A stretch of DNA of 64,000 nucleotides from Pandoraea horticolens (GTDB taxonomy: Bacteria; Pseudomonadota; Gammaproteobacteria; Burkholderiales; Burkholderiaceae): contig NZ_CABPSM010000011.1 of assembly GCF_902459555.1 (NCBI RefSeq), positions 174,777-238,776 on the forward strand, in the 5' to 3' direction. Under the pieces are notes generated by a model. It searched no databases. It was not told where the DNA came from and saw only the letters and a list, made by a program, of their open reading frames with translations. A program made the translations under genes and the position numbers. Below are positions 27,051 through 35,622 of this stretch, piece by piece (the stretch's first letter is position 1; each line of letters starts with the position of its first letter).

Positions 27051-27078
27051 GGGGGAAGGGGAAAGGGGAAAGGGGGGG
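27048..27078 (+). repeat. Purine tract with G-quadruplex motif
   Basis: Four G-runs of 5, 4, 4 and 7 bases separated by only AA or AAA. This is a textbook intramolecular G-quadruplex pattern on the plus strand. It starts 15 bp past the boxR-like stop codon, on the template strand for that gene, and follows the MerR relic. Confidence 0.7.
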
Positions 27079-27092
27079 CAATAGGCGAGAAA

Positions 27093-28010
27093 TCAAGCCG
27101 CTCGCGCAGGGGATAGATCGTTCTTGAGTGCCGCGAGTGCGGCTTGCGGCGTGATGTCGGAGGTGTCGAGCGTGATGTCGGCCAGCCGGTAAAGCGACTC
27201 GCGGGCATCGAGCATGCGGTGGATGTGTTCCAGCGCCTCGTTGCGCAGCGCTTCGGTGGCGATGCGGGCGTCGTTTTGCTGCATCACGCGCTGGAAGTGG
27301 ACTTCGGGCCGGGCGCACAGCCAGACGGTGCGAAATGCGCGGAGCACGCGCTCGTAGGTCGGCGCTTCCGAGACGATCCCGCCGCCCGTCGCAAGCACGA
27401 CATGCTCGTGATCGGCAATGATCCGTTCGATGCATTGGCGCTCGATGCGGCGCATAGCGGCTTGTCCATAGAGCGTGATCACTTCGCCGATGGCGATGCC
27501 CGCTTCACGCTCGACTTCCTTGTCCAGTTCGATGAAAGGTGCGCCGATGGCCTGCGCCAACTGCGGCCCGAGCGTCGACTTGCCTGCGCCGCGAAGACCG
27601 ATGAGGGCGATGCGCTGTCCTGTGCGGCGTGCGTCGGTCACCCCCGGCACGACAATCTGGCGGCGCAACCGCGAGAGGACTTCCGGCGGCTGTTGTCGCA
27701 GATATTCGACGAGGATCAGCAAGTCGCCGTCATACGCCGTGCGTTCGGCCACGAGCGTTTCCACGCCCACGTTCAACGCTTCCGAGAGTTTGTGCAGGAC
27801 GGCCAGCGAGACGTTGCCGGTGCCAGCCTCCACGCGGGCGAGATAGGGCAGCGAGACACCCGACTGCGCGGCGAGCTGCTTGCGCGTCATACCACGCTGC
27901 GCCCGTAGTGTGCGCACCTGTCGCGCCAACGATGCCAGCCGCGACGACACGCCAGCTTCGGCGTCGTCGTCCAGATCAGAAGGCGCTGAGTCGGCGAGCG
28001 GTTTCCTCAT
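27093..28010 (-). CDS. BoxR/BzdR-type regulator: HTH plus shikimate kinase-like domain
   Basis: 305 residues. An N-terminal XRE-type helix-turn-helix (about 25-85: RTLRAQRGMTRKQLAAQSGVS, in part) is joined by a linker to a shikimate kinase-like domain with Walker A GLRGAGKST (near 138-146) and ATGGGIV further on. This architecture defines the BzdR/BoxR regulators, which sense benzoyl-CoA-type thioesters and act as repressors. Here it is divergent from a CoA-thioester catabolic operon with no box genes, so the effector may be another aryl- or acyl-CoA. Start at 28010 is chosen by alignment; no good ribosome site is visible. Confidence 0.85.
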   Translation of the reverse strand: MRKPLADSAPSDLDDDAEAGVSSRLASLARQVRTLRAQRGMTRKQLAAQSGVSLPYLARVEAGTGNVSLAVLHKLSEALNVGVETLVAERTAYDGDLLILVEYLRQQPPEVLSRLRRQIVVPGVTDARRTGQRIALIGLRGAGKSTLGPQLAQAIGAPFIELDKEVEREAGIAIGEVITLYGQAAMRRIERQCIERIIADHEHVVLATGGGIVSEAPTYERVLRAFRTVWLCARPEVHFQRVMQQNDARIATEALRNEALEHIHRMLDARESLYRLADITLDTSDITPQAALAALKNDLSPARAA

Positions 28011-28109
28011 GGGGCGACAGGCAGGGAGAGATGTTGCGGTAAATATACTATGAGATATCAGTGGTGTAACCACGGCATTCCTCATTTCGCCCATCATTTT
28101 CGCTAAATA

Positions 28110-28200
28110 TGCATTAAATTGCCTTATTCGCCTAAGCATCCCTGTTAACCCTGAACTGCATTGCACAAGTCCCGCAACACCAAAAATATCTTATAAGATA
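28110..28200. promoter_or_regulatory. Control region with TGCA boxes and a 14-bp palindrome
   Basis: TGCA tetramers, the core recognised by BzdR/BoxR proteins, occur at 28110-28113, 28157-28160 and 28162-28165. A perfect 14-bp palindrome TATCTTATAAGATA lies at 28187-28200, just upstream of the crotonase gene ribosome site. The surrounding 150 bp are much more AT-rich than the coding DNA. A further small dyad (GTGGT-GTA-ACCAC) is at 28061-28073. Confidence 0.5.
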
Positions 28201-28220
28201 CTTTTCAAGATTTGGAGCCA

Positions 28221-28988
28221 ATGCAGACCATGACCTATCCCCACTTGCGTGTGCGCGTCGACGACGCCATCGCCTTCGTCACCCTTGAGCGCGCAGACAA
28301 GCGCAACGCGCTTTGCGACGCGGCCATCGATTCGCTCGAAGCGGCGTTTCGCGATTTCGACGACAGCGTGCGCGCCGTCGTCCTGAACGGCGCAGGCGAG
28401 CATTTCTGCGCCGGACTGGACTTGTCCGAAAACAGCACACGCGAGCCCATCGATGTGCTGCGCGTCTCGCAACGCTGGCACAAGGTGTTCCACGAGATTC
28501 AGTTCGGCGGACGTCCGGTGGTTGCCGTATTACACGGTGCCGTGATCGGCGGCGGGCTCGAACTGGCGCTGACCGCGCATGTGCGTGTCATCGAGCGCAG
28601 CGCATTCTTCCAGTTGCCCGAAGGCAAGCGCGGCATCTTCGTCGGCGGCGGCGCGTCGGTGCGCGTGGCGCGCATTCTCGGTCCGGACCGCATGACGGAG
28701 ATGATGCTCACCGGCCGTCGCTATGACGCCGTTGACGGTGAGCGCCTGGGCCTCGGCCACTATTTGACCGGCGCGGGTGAGGGGCTTGCCCTGGCGACGC
28801 AACTGGCTCGCGAGACGGCGCAGAATAGTCCCTTGTCGAATTGGGCGACGATTCACGCACTGTCGCGCATTCACGACATGTCGATGGCCGACGGCCTGTT
28901 CACCGAGTCGGTGACGAGCGCATTGATGTTGGCCACGCCCGAGGCGCGCGAGCGCATGGAACGCTTTCTGGGCCGCGCGGCACGTTAA
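28221..28988 (+). CDS. Crotonase / enoyl-CoA hydratase family protein
   Basis: 255 residues of the crotonase fold. The oxyanion-hole segments are GEHFCAGLDLSE (near 60-71) and GAVIGGGLELAL (near 110-121). The LPEGKRGIFVGGGASVRVARILG segment follows. It could hydrate an enoyl-CoA or act as a hydroxycinnamoyl-CoA hydratase-lyase. First gene of a run with a 3-hydroxyacyl dehydrogenase, a BKACE enzyme, a binding protein and a feruloyl-CoA-synthetase-like ligase. ATG 28221 is 3 bases after GGAG; a second ATG at 28230 is 12 bases after it, and either may be used. Confidence 0.85.
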   Translation: MQTMTYPHLRVRVDDAIAFVTLERADKRNALCDAAIDSLEAAFRDFDDSVRAVVLNGAGEHFCAGLDLSENSTREPIDVLRVSQRWHKVFHEIQFGGRPVVAVLHGAVIGGGLELALTAHVRVIERSAFFQLPEGKRGIFVGGGASVRVARILGPDRMTEMMLTGRRYDAVDGERLGLGHYLTGAGEGLALATQLARETAQNSPLSNWATIHALSRIHDMSMADGLFTESVTSALMLATPEARERMERFLGRAAR

Positions 28989-29017
28989 TCGCCGGGCCAA
29001 CCTCCACGGAGACGAAT

Positions 29018-29944
29018 GTGAAATACGACAACATCGAACAGGTGGCCGTCATCGGCACCGGTGTCATTGGTGCGAGTTGGGCGGCATATTTTCTGGCGCG
29101 CGGTCTGCGCGTGAGCGCGTGGGATCCGGCACCGGGCGCGTGCGCGCGCTTGCGCGAAGCCGTCGATGCGCACTGGCCTACGCTGACACGCATCGGCCTG
29201 TCGGCAGGTGCCTCGCGCGACACATTGACGTTCCACGACACGCTCGAGGGCGCGCTCGCGGGTGCCGATTTCGTGCAGGAGAGCGGTCCCGAGCGCGAAG
29301 ATCTGAAGCAGGATCTCTTCCGCAAGATGGATGCGGCGTTGCCATCGTCCGTGGTGATTGCCTCGAGTTCGTCGGGCCTGCTGATGAGCCGCGTGCAGTC
29401 GGTCTGCGCGCATCCCGAGCGGGTGGTGCTCGGGCATCCGTTCAATCCGCCGCATCTGATTCCGCTGGTTGAGGTCATCGGCGGCGAGCAGTCGTCGCAG
29501 GCCGCCATCGACACGGCGATGCAGTTCTATCGTGCCATCGGCAAGCGTCCGATTCATGTGAAGAAAGAGGTCAAGGGCCACATCGCGAACCGGCTGCAAG
29601 CCGCGCTTTGGCGCGAGGCGATCCATCTGGTCGATACCGGCGTGGCGTCCGTGGCGGATATCGACGATGCGATCGCATATGGTCCGGGTCTGCGTTGGGC
29701 TGCGCTGGGGCCGTTCCTCAATCTACATCTGTCGGGCGGTGCCGGTGGCATTGCGCATCTGCTGGAACATCTTGGGCCGCCCATCGAATCGTGGTGGGCA
29801 GACCTCGGCGAGCCGGTGCTGACGGACGACCTGAAGGCCCGCATCACGGCCGGCGTCGAGGCGGAACTCGCCGGGCGAGGTAACGCCCGGCTCGAAGCGC
29901 AGCGCGACGCCATCATCCTCGGCATTCTCGCAAGCAAGGCGTAA
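29018..29944 (+). CDS. 3-hydroxyacyl-CoA dehydrogenase family protein (L-carnitine dehydrogenase-like)
   Basis: 308 residues from GTG 29018 with GGAG upstream. Rossmann motif [12 protein letters not shown] at 11-22, then [10 protein letters not shown] and the catalytic His in [15 protein letters not shown]. This is the single-domain subgroup that includes L-carnitine 3-dehydrogenase, shorter than FadB-type enzymes. The pairing with a BKACE gene directly downstream is known from carnitine degradation, but the CoA ligase in this operon points to another hydroxy acid or its CoA ester. NAD is the expected cofactor. Confidence 0.83.
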   Translation: MKYDNIEQVAVIGTGVIGASWAAYFLARGLRVSAWDPAPGACARLREAVDAHWPTLTRIGLSAGASRDTLTFHDTLEGALAGADFVQESGPEREDLKQDLFRKMDAALPSSVVIASSSSGLLMSRVQSVCAHPERVVLGHPFNPPHLIPLVEVIGGEQSSQAAIDTAMQFYRAIGKRPIHVKKEVKGHIANRLQAALWREAIHLVDTGVASVADIDDAIAYGPGLRWAALGPFLNLHLSGGAGGIAHLLEHLGPPIESWWADLGEPVLTDDLKARITAGVEAELAGRGNARLEAQRDAIILGILASKA

Positions 29945-30039
29945 TCGACGTAATCGGCGTCATCGCCATCAATGCCCCGCCACGTCGAATCGTCCGAATC
30001 GACGATGGGGCCTCGAATTCAAAGAAGAAGGAGACAGGC

Positions 30040-30960
30040 ATGAGCAAACCGAAAGTCATCGTGACCATCGCGCCGACGGGTGGCATGGCATTCAAGTCGC
30101 AGAATCCCCATCTGCCGACCCAGCCCGACGAGATCGCGCGCGACGTCTACGACTGCTACAACGCGGGCGCGAGTGTCGTGGCCATCCATGCGCGTCGTCC
30201 CGGCGACGACGGCGCGACGTGCGACCCGGCGATCTATCGCGACATCAACCGCCGCATTCGCGACAAGTGCGACATCGTCATCAACAACTCGACGGGCGGT
30301 GGCGTGCACGGCGAGATGATCGGTCAGGCGGACAACGGCTATTGGGAAATCCTCTGGGAAGAGCGCCTGAAGGGGATGGATGCCGGTGCCGAGATGTGCA
30401 CGCTCGATGCCACCACGATCATCGCGAGCTTCGGTGGCAAGGAGATCCTCATGCACACGTCGCCGGAACGCTCCAGGCATCTCGCCGTCGAGATGAAGAA
30501 GCGAGGCATCAAGCCGGAGTGGGAAGTCTTCAGTCCCACACACATCGTGCAGGACCTCGCCGCGCTCACCGCTGCCGGCTTCGACGACGAGCCGTTCTTC
30601 GTGAACCTTGTGCTCGGCGTGCATCGCGGATTTCAGAACGCCATGCCATACACGCCGCGCGTACTGCAATCGATGGTCGATCTGCTGCCCAAGGGGAGCA
30701 TTTTCTGTGTGAGCGGCATCGGTCCGGCGCAGCTTCCGTCGGCAATGAACTCGCTGCTGCTGGGCGGTCATGTGCGGGTGGGTCTCGAAGACAACCTGTA
30801 TTACGAGCAAGGCGTGCTGGCGACGAACCAGCAACTGACGGAGCGCGTGGTGCGCCTCGTACGCGAGATGGGCTATGAGCCTGCGACGCCCGCCGAAGCG
30901 CGCGAAATCATGGGCTTGCCTCGCAATCGTGAAGTGCTGCCGGAGTTCGCCGTGCGTTGA
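30040..30960 (+). CDS. BKACE family (beta-keto acid cleavage enzyme, DUF849) protein
   Basis: 306-residue TIM barrel of the family that reacts a beta-keto acid with acetyl-CoA to give acetoacetate and an acyl-CoA (3-keto-5-aminohexanoate cleavage enzyme is the prototype). Start ATG 30040 follows AAGGAG. Family landmarks: TIAPTGG at 9-15, [15 protein letters not shown], and the C-terminal GLEDNLYY. The metal-binding HxH motif reads AIHARR, with Ala48 in place of the first His and His50 kept. Activity may be altered. Located between the dehydrogenase and the binding protein in the operon. Confidence 0.85.
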   Translation: MSKPKVIVTIAPTGGMAFKSQNPHLPTQPDEIARDVYDCYNAGASVVAIHARRPGDDGATCDPAIYRDINRRIRDKCDIVINNSTGGGVHGEMIGQADNGYWEILWEERLKGMDAGAEMCTLDATTIIASFGGKEILMHTSPERSRHLAVEMKKRGIKPEWEVFSPTHIVQDLAALTAAGFDDEPFFVNLVLGVHRGFQNAMPYTPRVLQSMVDLLPKGSIFCVSGIGPAQLPSAMNSLLLGGHVRVGLEDNLYYEQGVLATNQQLTERVVRLVREMGYEPATPAEAREIMGLPRNREVLPEFAVR

Positions 30961-31023
30961 TCCGAGGTAGTGCGTCGCACGCTGTCCGGCCCCAAAAAAT
31001 GAAAAGACAAGGAGACATGTCAC

Positions 31024-32205
31024 ATGGCGGCAAACAGGTTCACACGCGGTTTTGCTTTCTCTGGCGCGACACGTCGTGCGCTGTCCCTATGCGTGGCGGC
31101 GTTGTGCACGGCCACGCAGGCAGGGGCGCAGCCGGCGGGCGTCACTGTCGGCGTCACGCTCTCGACCACCGGCCCCGGCGCCTCGCTCGGCATTCCGGAG
31201 AAACAGGCTATCGGCATGCTTCCGCCGACGCTCGGGGGATTGCCGGCCCGTTACATCGTGCTCGACGACGCAACCGATCCGACCACGGCGACCAAGAACG
31301 CACGCCGGCTGGCGACGGAGGACAAGGTCGACGCCATCATCGGGTCGTCGACCACGCCGGCGTGCCTGGTGGTCGCGGCGGTTGCCGCCGATACGCGCAC
31401 GCCGCAACTGGGCCTGTGCCCGTTCGTACCGAGTGCGGCGCAAATGCGCTACGTCTTCTCGCTGCCGCAGTCGGTTGCCGTCATGGCTGACGCCGTGCTC
31501 GATGACATGAAGGCCCACAAGGTGAAGACGCTGGGCTTCATCGGGTTCTCCGATTCGTACGGCGAGGCATGGCTCAAGGACATTCAGGCGCGCGCGGGCG
31601 CCCGACAGATTCAGGTGGCGCCGGTTGAGCGGTATGCCCGCAACGACCAGTCCGTGACGGCGCAGGCCCTCAAGATGATGTCCGCCAACGTGGACGCCGT
31701 CATCATCGCGGCCAGCGGCACGCCGGGGGCATTGCCGATGAGCACGTTGCGCGAGCGCGGCTACAAGGGACGCATCTACCAGACGCACGGCGTGGCGAAC
31801 AACGACTTCCTGCGTGTGGCGGGCAAAAATGCCGAGGGGGCGATTCTGCCCGTCGGCAATATTCTCGTGGCCGAGCAACTGCGTGCGAATCATCCGGGCA
31901 AAGCAGTCGCCACCGACTTCGTGAAGCGTTACGAGTCGCAATACGGGGCCGGGTCGCGCAATCTGTTCGCAGGGTACGCGTACGACGCCTATCTGGTGCT
32001 CGACCGTGCCGTCGCCGTGGCGGCGAAGCAGGCACAACCGGGCACGCAGGCGTTTCGCGATGCCTTGGTGAGCGCCATCGAACAGACCCGCGGCCTTGCG
32101 GCAACGCACGGCATGATCAATGTCAACGCACAGGACCATTCGGCTTACGGCGAAGACGGTCGCGTGCTCGTCACGGTGAAGGGCGGCAAGTGGACGATCG
32201 ACTGA
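31024..32205 (+). CDS. Periplasmic ligand-binding protein (branched-chain amino acid/aromatic type)
   Basis: 393 residues with a signal peptide (about 1-36, ending AGAQ). Periplasmic binding fold type I of the LivK group: VTVGVTLSTTGPGASLG, then the hinge segment ATKNARRLATEDKVDAIIGSS and GYAYDAYLVLDRAV near the C-terminus. Members of this group bind amino acids or aromatic acids such as benzoates and hydroxycinnamates. No permease or ATPase gene is linked, so it must share a transporter elsewhere or act as a sensor. Its end overlaps the next gene by 16 bp. Confidence 0.86.
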   Translation: MAANRFTRGFAFSGATRRALSLCVAALCTATQAGAQPAGVTVGVTLSTTGPGASLGIPEKQAIGMLPPTLGGLPARYIVLDDATDPTTATKNARRLATEDKVDAIIGSSTTPACLVVAAVAADTRTPQLGLCPFVPSAAQMRYVFSLPQSVAVMADAVLDDMKAHKVKTLGFIGFSDSYGEAWLKDIQARAGARQIQVAPVERYARNDQSVTAQALKMMSANVDAVIIAASGTPGALPMSTLRERGYKGRIYQTHGVANNDFLRVAGKNAEGAILPVGNILVAEQLRANHPGKAVATDFVKRYESQYGAGSRNLFAGYAYDAYLVLDRAVAVAAKQAQPGTQAFRDALVSAIEQTRGLAATHGMINVNAQDHSAYGEDGRVLVTVKGGKWTID

Positions 32206-34055
32206 ACGCAACGGCGGCCGGCGCGCGCCGCCTGGCCAAACCGGACATCGAACGCGAGACCCGTGCCGACGGCAGCTTCGTGATTCGCTCGCGAGCCACG
32301 CTGGGCGAATTCGCGCGCAGTCCGGCCGACTGGCTCGTGCAATGGGCCACGCGCACGCCCGACGCGGTGTTCGTTGCCGAGCGGTGGCGGCCGGGCGAGG
32401 GCGCTTCGGCCTCTGACCTCTGGCGGCGCGTGACGTATCGCGACGCGCTGCGCATGGCGCGAAGCATCGGTCAGGCGTTACTGGACTTCGACGTACCCCG
32501 TAACCGGCCCGTGGTGATCCTCTCGGACAACAGCGTCAACCACGCGTTGCTCGTGCTTGGCGCGATGATGGCGGGGCGTCAGACGGCGATCGTGTCGTCC
32601 GCTTACTCGCGCGTGGCGAAGGACATGAGCAAGCTGCACGGCATTCTCTCGCGGCTCGATCCGGCGCTGGTGTACGTGGAAGATGCCGAGGACTATGCGC
32701 GTGCGCTCGCGGGGGCACCGATCCGATGTCCGATTGTCGCGACCCGCAATGCGCGGCCGGACTGGTTGCGCTTCGACGCGCTCGCCGCCGTGCCGGCATC
32801 CCCCGCACTCGATGCCGCGTTTGCGCAGGTGCGCCCGGAAGACACGGCCAAGCTGCTCCTGACATCTGGCTCGACGGGGAAACCGAAAATCGTCGTCAAC
32901 ACGCACCGGATGCTCGCGGCGAACCAGCAGATGATCGCGCAATGCTGGCACTTCATCGACGAGGCGGCACCCGTCGTCGTCGATTGGTTGCCCTGGAGTC
33001 ATACGTTCGGGGCGAATCACAATTTCCACATGGCGTTGCGCAATGGCGGCGCGTTCTATGTGGACGATGGCCGTCCCGTGCCCGAGTTGATCGGCCGTTC
33101 GATCGAGAATCTGCGTGACGTCTCGCCCACGTTGCACTTTAACGTGCCCAAGGGGTTCGAAGCGCTCGCGCCGTTTCTGGAAGAGGACGATGCGTTTGCC
33201 GCGCGCTTCTTCGGCCGGTTGCAGGTGTTGTTCTACGCGGCGGCGAGCCTGCCGCCAGCGGTGTGGCAGCGGTTCGAGCGGTTGGCCTCCCGGCACTGCG
33301 ACACGTTGCCATTCTTCACCTCCGCGTGGGGCGCGACGGAGACGTCGCCGCTCATCACCAGTGTGCATTTCCCGATTCCGGGCGCGGGCAACATTGGTGT
33401 GCCCACGCCAGGCAACGAACTCAAGTTCGTGCCCAACGGCGACAAGCTGGAGATGCGGGTGCGAGGGCCGTCGGTGTTTCACCGCTATGCGGGTGATCCG
33501 GAGGCCACCGCCAATGCGTTCGACGAAGAAGGTTTCTACCGCACTGGCGATGCAGGCCGCTTGTCCGATCCGGACGACCCAAGTGCGGGCGTGATCTTCG
33601 ATGGCCGCGTGTCGGAAGACTTCAAGCTCACGAGCGGGACGTGGGTGTCGGTCGGTGCGCTGCGCCTGCGTGCCGTCACCGCACTCGCACCGTATGCGTC
33701 GGACGTCGTGATCGCAGGGCATGACCGGGACGAGATCGGGCTGCTGATCTTCCCCAGCCCTGCCATGCGCGCCAAGGCCGGTCAAACCGACGACGCGCAT
33801 GCGGGCAAAGCGATGGCAATGCACGAGGAGGTGCGTGCGCTGGTGGCCCAGGCGCTGGCGCAACTTGCACAGGACGCAGGCAGCTCGCAACGGGCTGGAC
33901 GCGCGGCCATTCTGGCGTCGCCGCCATCGCTGGAGCAGGGGGAGATCACTGACAAGGGTTACGTCAATCAGCGTGCCGTGCTCGCCTTGCGCGCCGAAGA
34001 CGTCGCACGGCTTTACTCGGATTGCCCGTCGGTGATCCGCTTGCCGTTGCCGTAA
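32190..34055 (+). CDS. AMP-forming acyl-CoA synthetase, feruloyl-CoA synthetase-like
   Basis: 621 residues. The adenylation motif is LLLTSGSTGKPK (near 222-233). Later segments include TSAWGATETSPL, the RTGDAGRLSDPDDP core and FDGRVSEDFKLTSGTWVSVG, the latter matching feruloyl-CoA synthetases closely. It would activate a hydroxycinnamate or similar acid with CoA and ATP. GTG 32190 overlaps the preceding gene by 16 bp, indicating coupled translation. With the crotonase, dehydrogenase and BKACE genes it gives a side-chain shortening route; the actual acid is unproven. Confidence 0.85.
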   Translation: MDDRLNATAAGARRLAKPDIERETRADGSFVIRSRATLGEFARSPADWLVQWATRTPDAVFVAERWRPGEGASASDLWRRVTYRDALRMARSIGQALLDFDVPRNRPVVILSDNSVNHALLVLGAMMAGRQTAIVSSAYSRVAKDMSKLHGILSRLDPALVYVEDAEDYARALAGAPIRCPIVATRNARPDWLRFDALAAVPASPALDAAFAQVRPEDTAKLLLTSGSTGKPKIVVNTHRMLAANQQMIAQCWHFIDEAAPVVVDWLPWSHTFGANHNFHMALRNGGAFYVDDGRPVPELIGRSIENLRDVSPTLHFNVPKGFEALAPFLEEDDAFAARFFGRLQVLFYAAASLPPAVWQRFERLASRHCDTLPFFTSAWGATETSPLITSVHFPIPGAGNIGVPTPGNELKFVPNGDKLEMRVRGPSVFHRYAGDPEATANAFDEEGFYRTGDAGRLSDPDDPSAGVIFDGRVSEDFKLTSGTWVSVGALRLRAVTALAPYASDVVIAGHDRDEIGLLIFPSPAMRAKAGQTDDAHAGKAMAMHEEVRALVAQALAQLAQDAGSSQRAGRAAILASPPSLEQGEITDKGYVNQRAVLALRAEDVARLYSDCPSVIRLPLP

Positions 34056-34092
34056 GCCGGGTCGCAGATATCGAGAGGTTGAGGGAAGCAAA

Positions 34093-34123
34093 CGCGCCAG
34101 TGGCCCTGAAAGCGGCTGGCGCG
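34093..34123. terminator. Bidirectional hairpin between convergent genes
   Basis: 8-bp perfect arms CGCGCCAG (34093-34100) and CTGGCGCG (34116-34123) in the 91-bp gap between the ligase gene and the convergent MFS gene. No T-run on either side. Confidence 0.45.
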
Positions 34124-34146
34124 CGAAGCCGTTCGGAAGACGAGGA

Positions 34147-35409
34147 TCAGGCGAGCGCTTCGCCGTGACTCTCCGGCAGGAAGAAGTAGACGATGATCGC
34201 AGCGAGCAGGAAGAAACCGGCGGTCGCCCCCAACGCAGCGCTGACATTCTCACCACGCGACAGCAGGCCGACGGCTGCCGGCGCCAGCGCGCTCGTGGCG
34301 CGTCCCGTGTTGTAGATGAAGCCCTGCGCGGTGGCGCGTACCTGCGTGGGGAACATCTCGGCGAACGTGGGCGCAAAGCCGCTATAGAAGCCCGTACCGA
34401 AGAACGCCACGACCGGGCCGAACACCAGCAACAGCATCGGTTCGCGAATCGCCACGTAAAGCGGCACCGTCACCGCCGACACGATGAAGAAGAGCAGGAA
34501 CGATTTGCGGCAACCGATGCGATCGGCAATGTAACCGAAGCACACGAAGCCTGCGGCGGCGCCGATCTGCATGATGACGATCCATGTCGTGGAGCGCAGC
34601 AGATCGAACCCCGGGCCGCCCTGATCGACGGGCGTTGCGAGATACGCCGGAATCCACGTGAACAGTCCCCAATAGCCGCACATGGCCGCCGCCGTGAAGG
34701 CAAGCCCGATCGTCGTGCTGCGTGCATAGGGCCCGAAGAGCATGCCCAGCGTCTGGCCAAGCGTGAGTCGCACGCGTTGTTCGCGCCAGATCGCCGGTTC
34801 TTCGACATGGCGGCGTACCCAGAAAGCGAGCACCGTCGGCAGAAGCCCGAACGCGAACACCCAACGCCAACCGAAGTGCGGCAGGATGACGGCTGCCACG
34901 ATGGCCGCGACCGCATAACCGACGGCAAAAGCGCTTTGCACCCAGGCCATGACTTTCGCGCGATGCTCGGCCGGCCACGTCTCGGTGATGAGTGCGGCGC
35001 CTGCAGACCATTCGCCGCCAATACCCAACCCGAGCAGGAAGCGGAATACGAGCAACTGCGTCACCGAATCGGCCAGGCCGCACAGCGCCGTGCCGATGGA
35101 GTAGCAGAGGATCGAGAGGATCATCGACCGGGTGCGGCCGATACGATCGGCGAGGAAGCCGAAGAACAGCCCCCCGAAGGCGGTGGCCAGCAGCGTGAGC
35201 GAGGCGATCATGCCCGCCACGCCCTTATCGAAATGCAGATCGACACTGATGTAGCGAATCACCATCGCGAACAGCATCAGATCCATGATGTCGAGCATCC
35301 AGCCGATGTAAGCCGAACCAAATGCCCGCCATTGCGCAGGGCTCGCGCCGCGATACCACGGCCGACGTGCCGTGCCCGCCGCCTTCAGAGCGGTCGTGCC
35401 AGTGTCCAT
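34147..35409 (-). CDS. MFS transporter (metabolite:H+ symporter type)
   Basis: 420 residues with twelve predicted helices. The start at 35409 has AAGGAG 8-12 bases ahead. Motif A appears as GFLADRIGRTRS (loop 2-3) and in a second form GYIADRIGCRKS (loop 8-9); RFLLGLGIGGEWSAGAAL is the sugar/aromatic-acid symporter signature. Related proteins carry sialic acid, aromatic acids or small carboxylates. One of the paired inverted repeats (35452-35468) lies 43 bp upstream of the start. Likely under the IclR regulator at 36334. Confidence 0.88.
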   Translation of the reverse strand: MDTGTTALKAAGTARRPWYRGASPAQWRAFGSAYIGWMLDIMDLMLFAMVIRYISVDLHFDKGVAGMIASLTLLATAFGGLFFGFLADRIGRTRSMILSILCYSIGTALCGLADSVTQLLVFRFLLGLGIGGEWSAGAALITETWPAEHRAKVMAWVQSAFAVGYAVAAIVAAVILPHFGWRWVFAFGLLPTVLAFWVRRHVEEPAIWREQRVRLTLGQTLGMLFGPYARSTTIGLAFTAAAMCGYWGLFTWIPAYLATPVDQGGPGFDLLRSTTWIVIMQIGAAAGFVCFGYIADRIGCRKSFLLFFIVSAVTVPLYVAIREPMLLLVFGPVVAFFGTGFYSGFAPTFAEMFPTQVRATAQGFIYNTGRATSALAPAAVGLLSRGENVSAALGATAGFFLLAAIIVYFFLPESHGEALA

Positions 35410-35451
35410 TCTTGTCTCCTTCATGGAACTCGTCCTAATGTCATGTCTCAT

Positions 35452-35468
35452 GTATCGATTATCGATAC
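35452..35468. promoter_or_regulatory. 17-bp inverted repeat, copy 1 (MFS side)
   Basis: GTATCGA-TTA-TCGATAC, perfect 7-bp arms with a 3-base centre. It is 43 bp upstream of the MFS start codon. The same element recurs 96 bp away on the cupin side, with the centre read on the other strand. Confidence 0.75.
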
Positions 35469-35547
35469 GCATGGAAATGATTTCGTTCGAATGGTAACAG
35501 CACATTCCAGCGTGGTGTGTTGTGGTAAACCATAAATGGTGCTTTGT

Positions 35548-35564
35548 GTATCGATAATCGATAC
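35548..35564. promoter_or_regulatory. 17-bp inverted repeat, copy 2 (cupin side)
   Basis: GTATCGA-TAA-TCGATAC, the exact reverse complement of copy 1. It is 59 bp before the cupin GTG. Two copies flanking a divergent promoter with an IclR gene in the operon suggest the IclR operator pair. Confidence 0.75.
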
Positions 35565-35622
35565 TTTGTGTCGAGATTGTCTCGATGGTCGGGGCAATCG
35601 ACTGGTCACAGGAGATCGAGAA

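Noticed and set aside
26705..27084. Small plus-strand gene reading the MerR-like segment as complete
   Set aside because: The HTH half is missing, a stop lies just upstream, and the tail resumes in another frame, so it is a remnant.
32478..34376. 632-codon open frame on the minus strand opposite the CoA ligase gene
   Set aside because: Arg/His-rich shadow with no family motifs; the plus-strand ligase has full adenylation motifs and a proper coupled start.
34165..35535. 456-codon plus-strand frame opposite the MFS gene
   Set aside because: Composition (Glu/Arg/His-rich, no hydrophobic pattern) is typical of the complement of a membrane protein gene.
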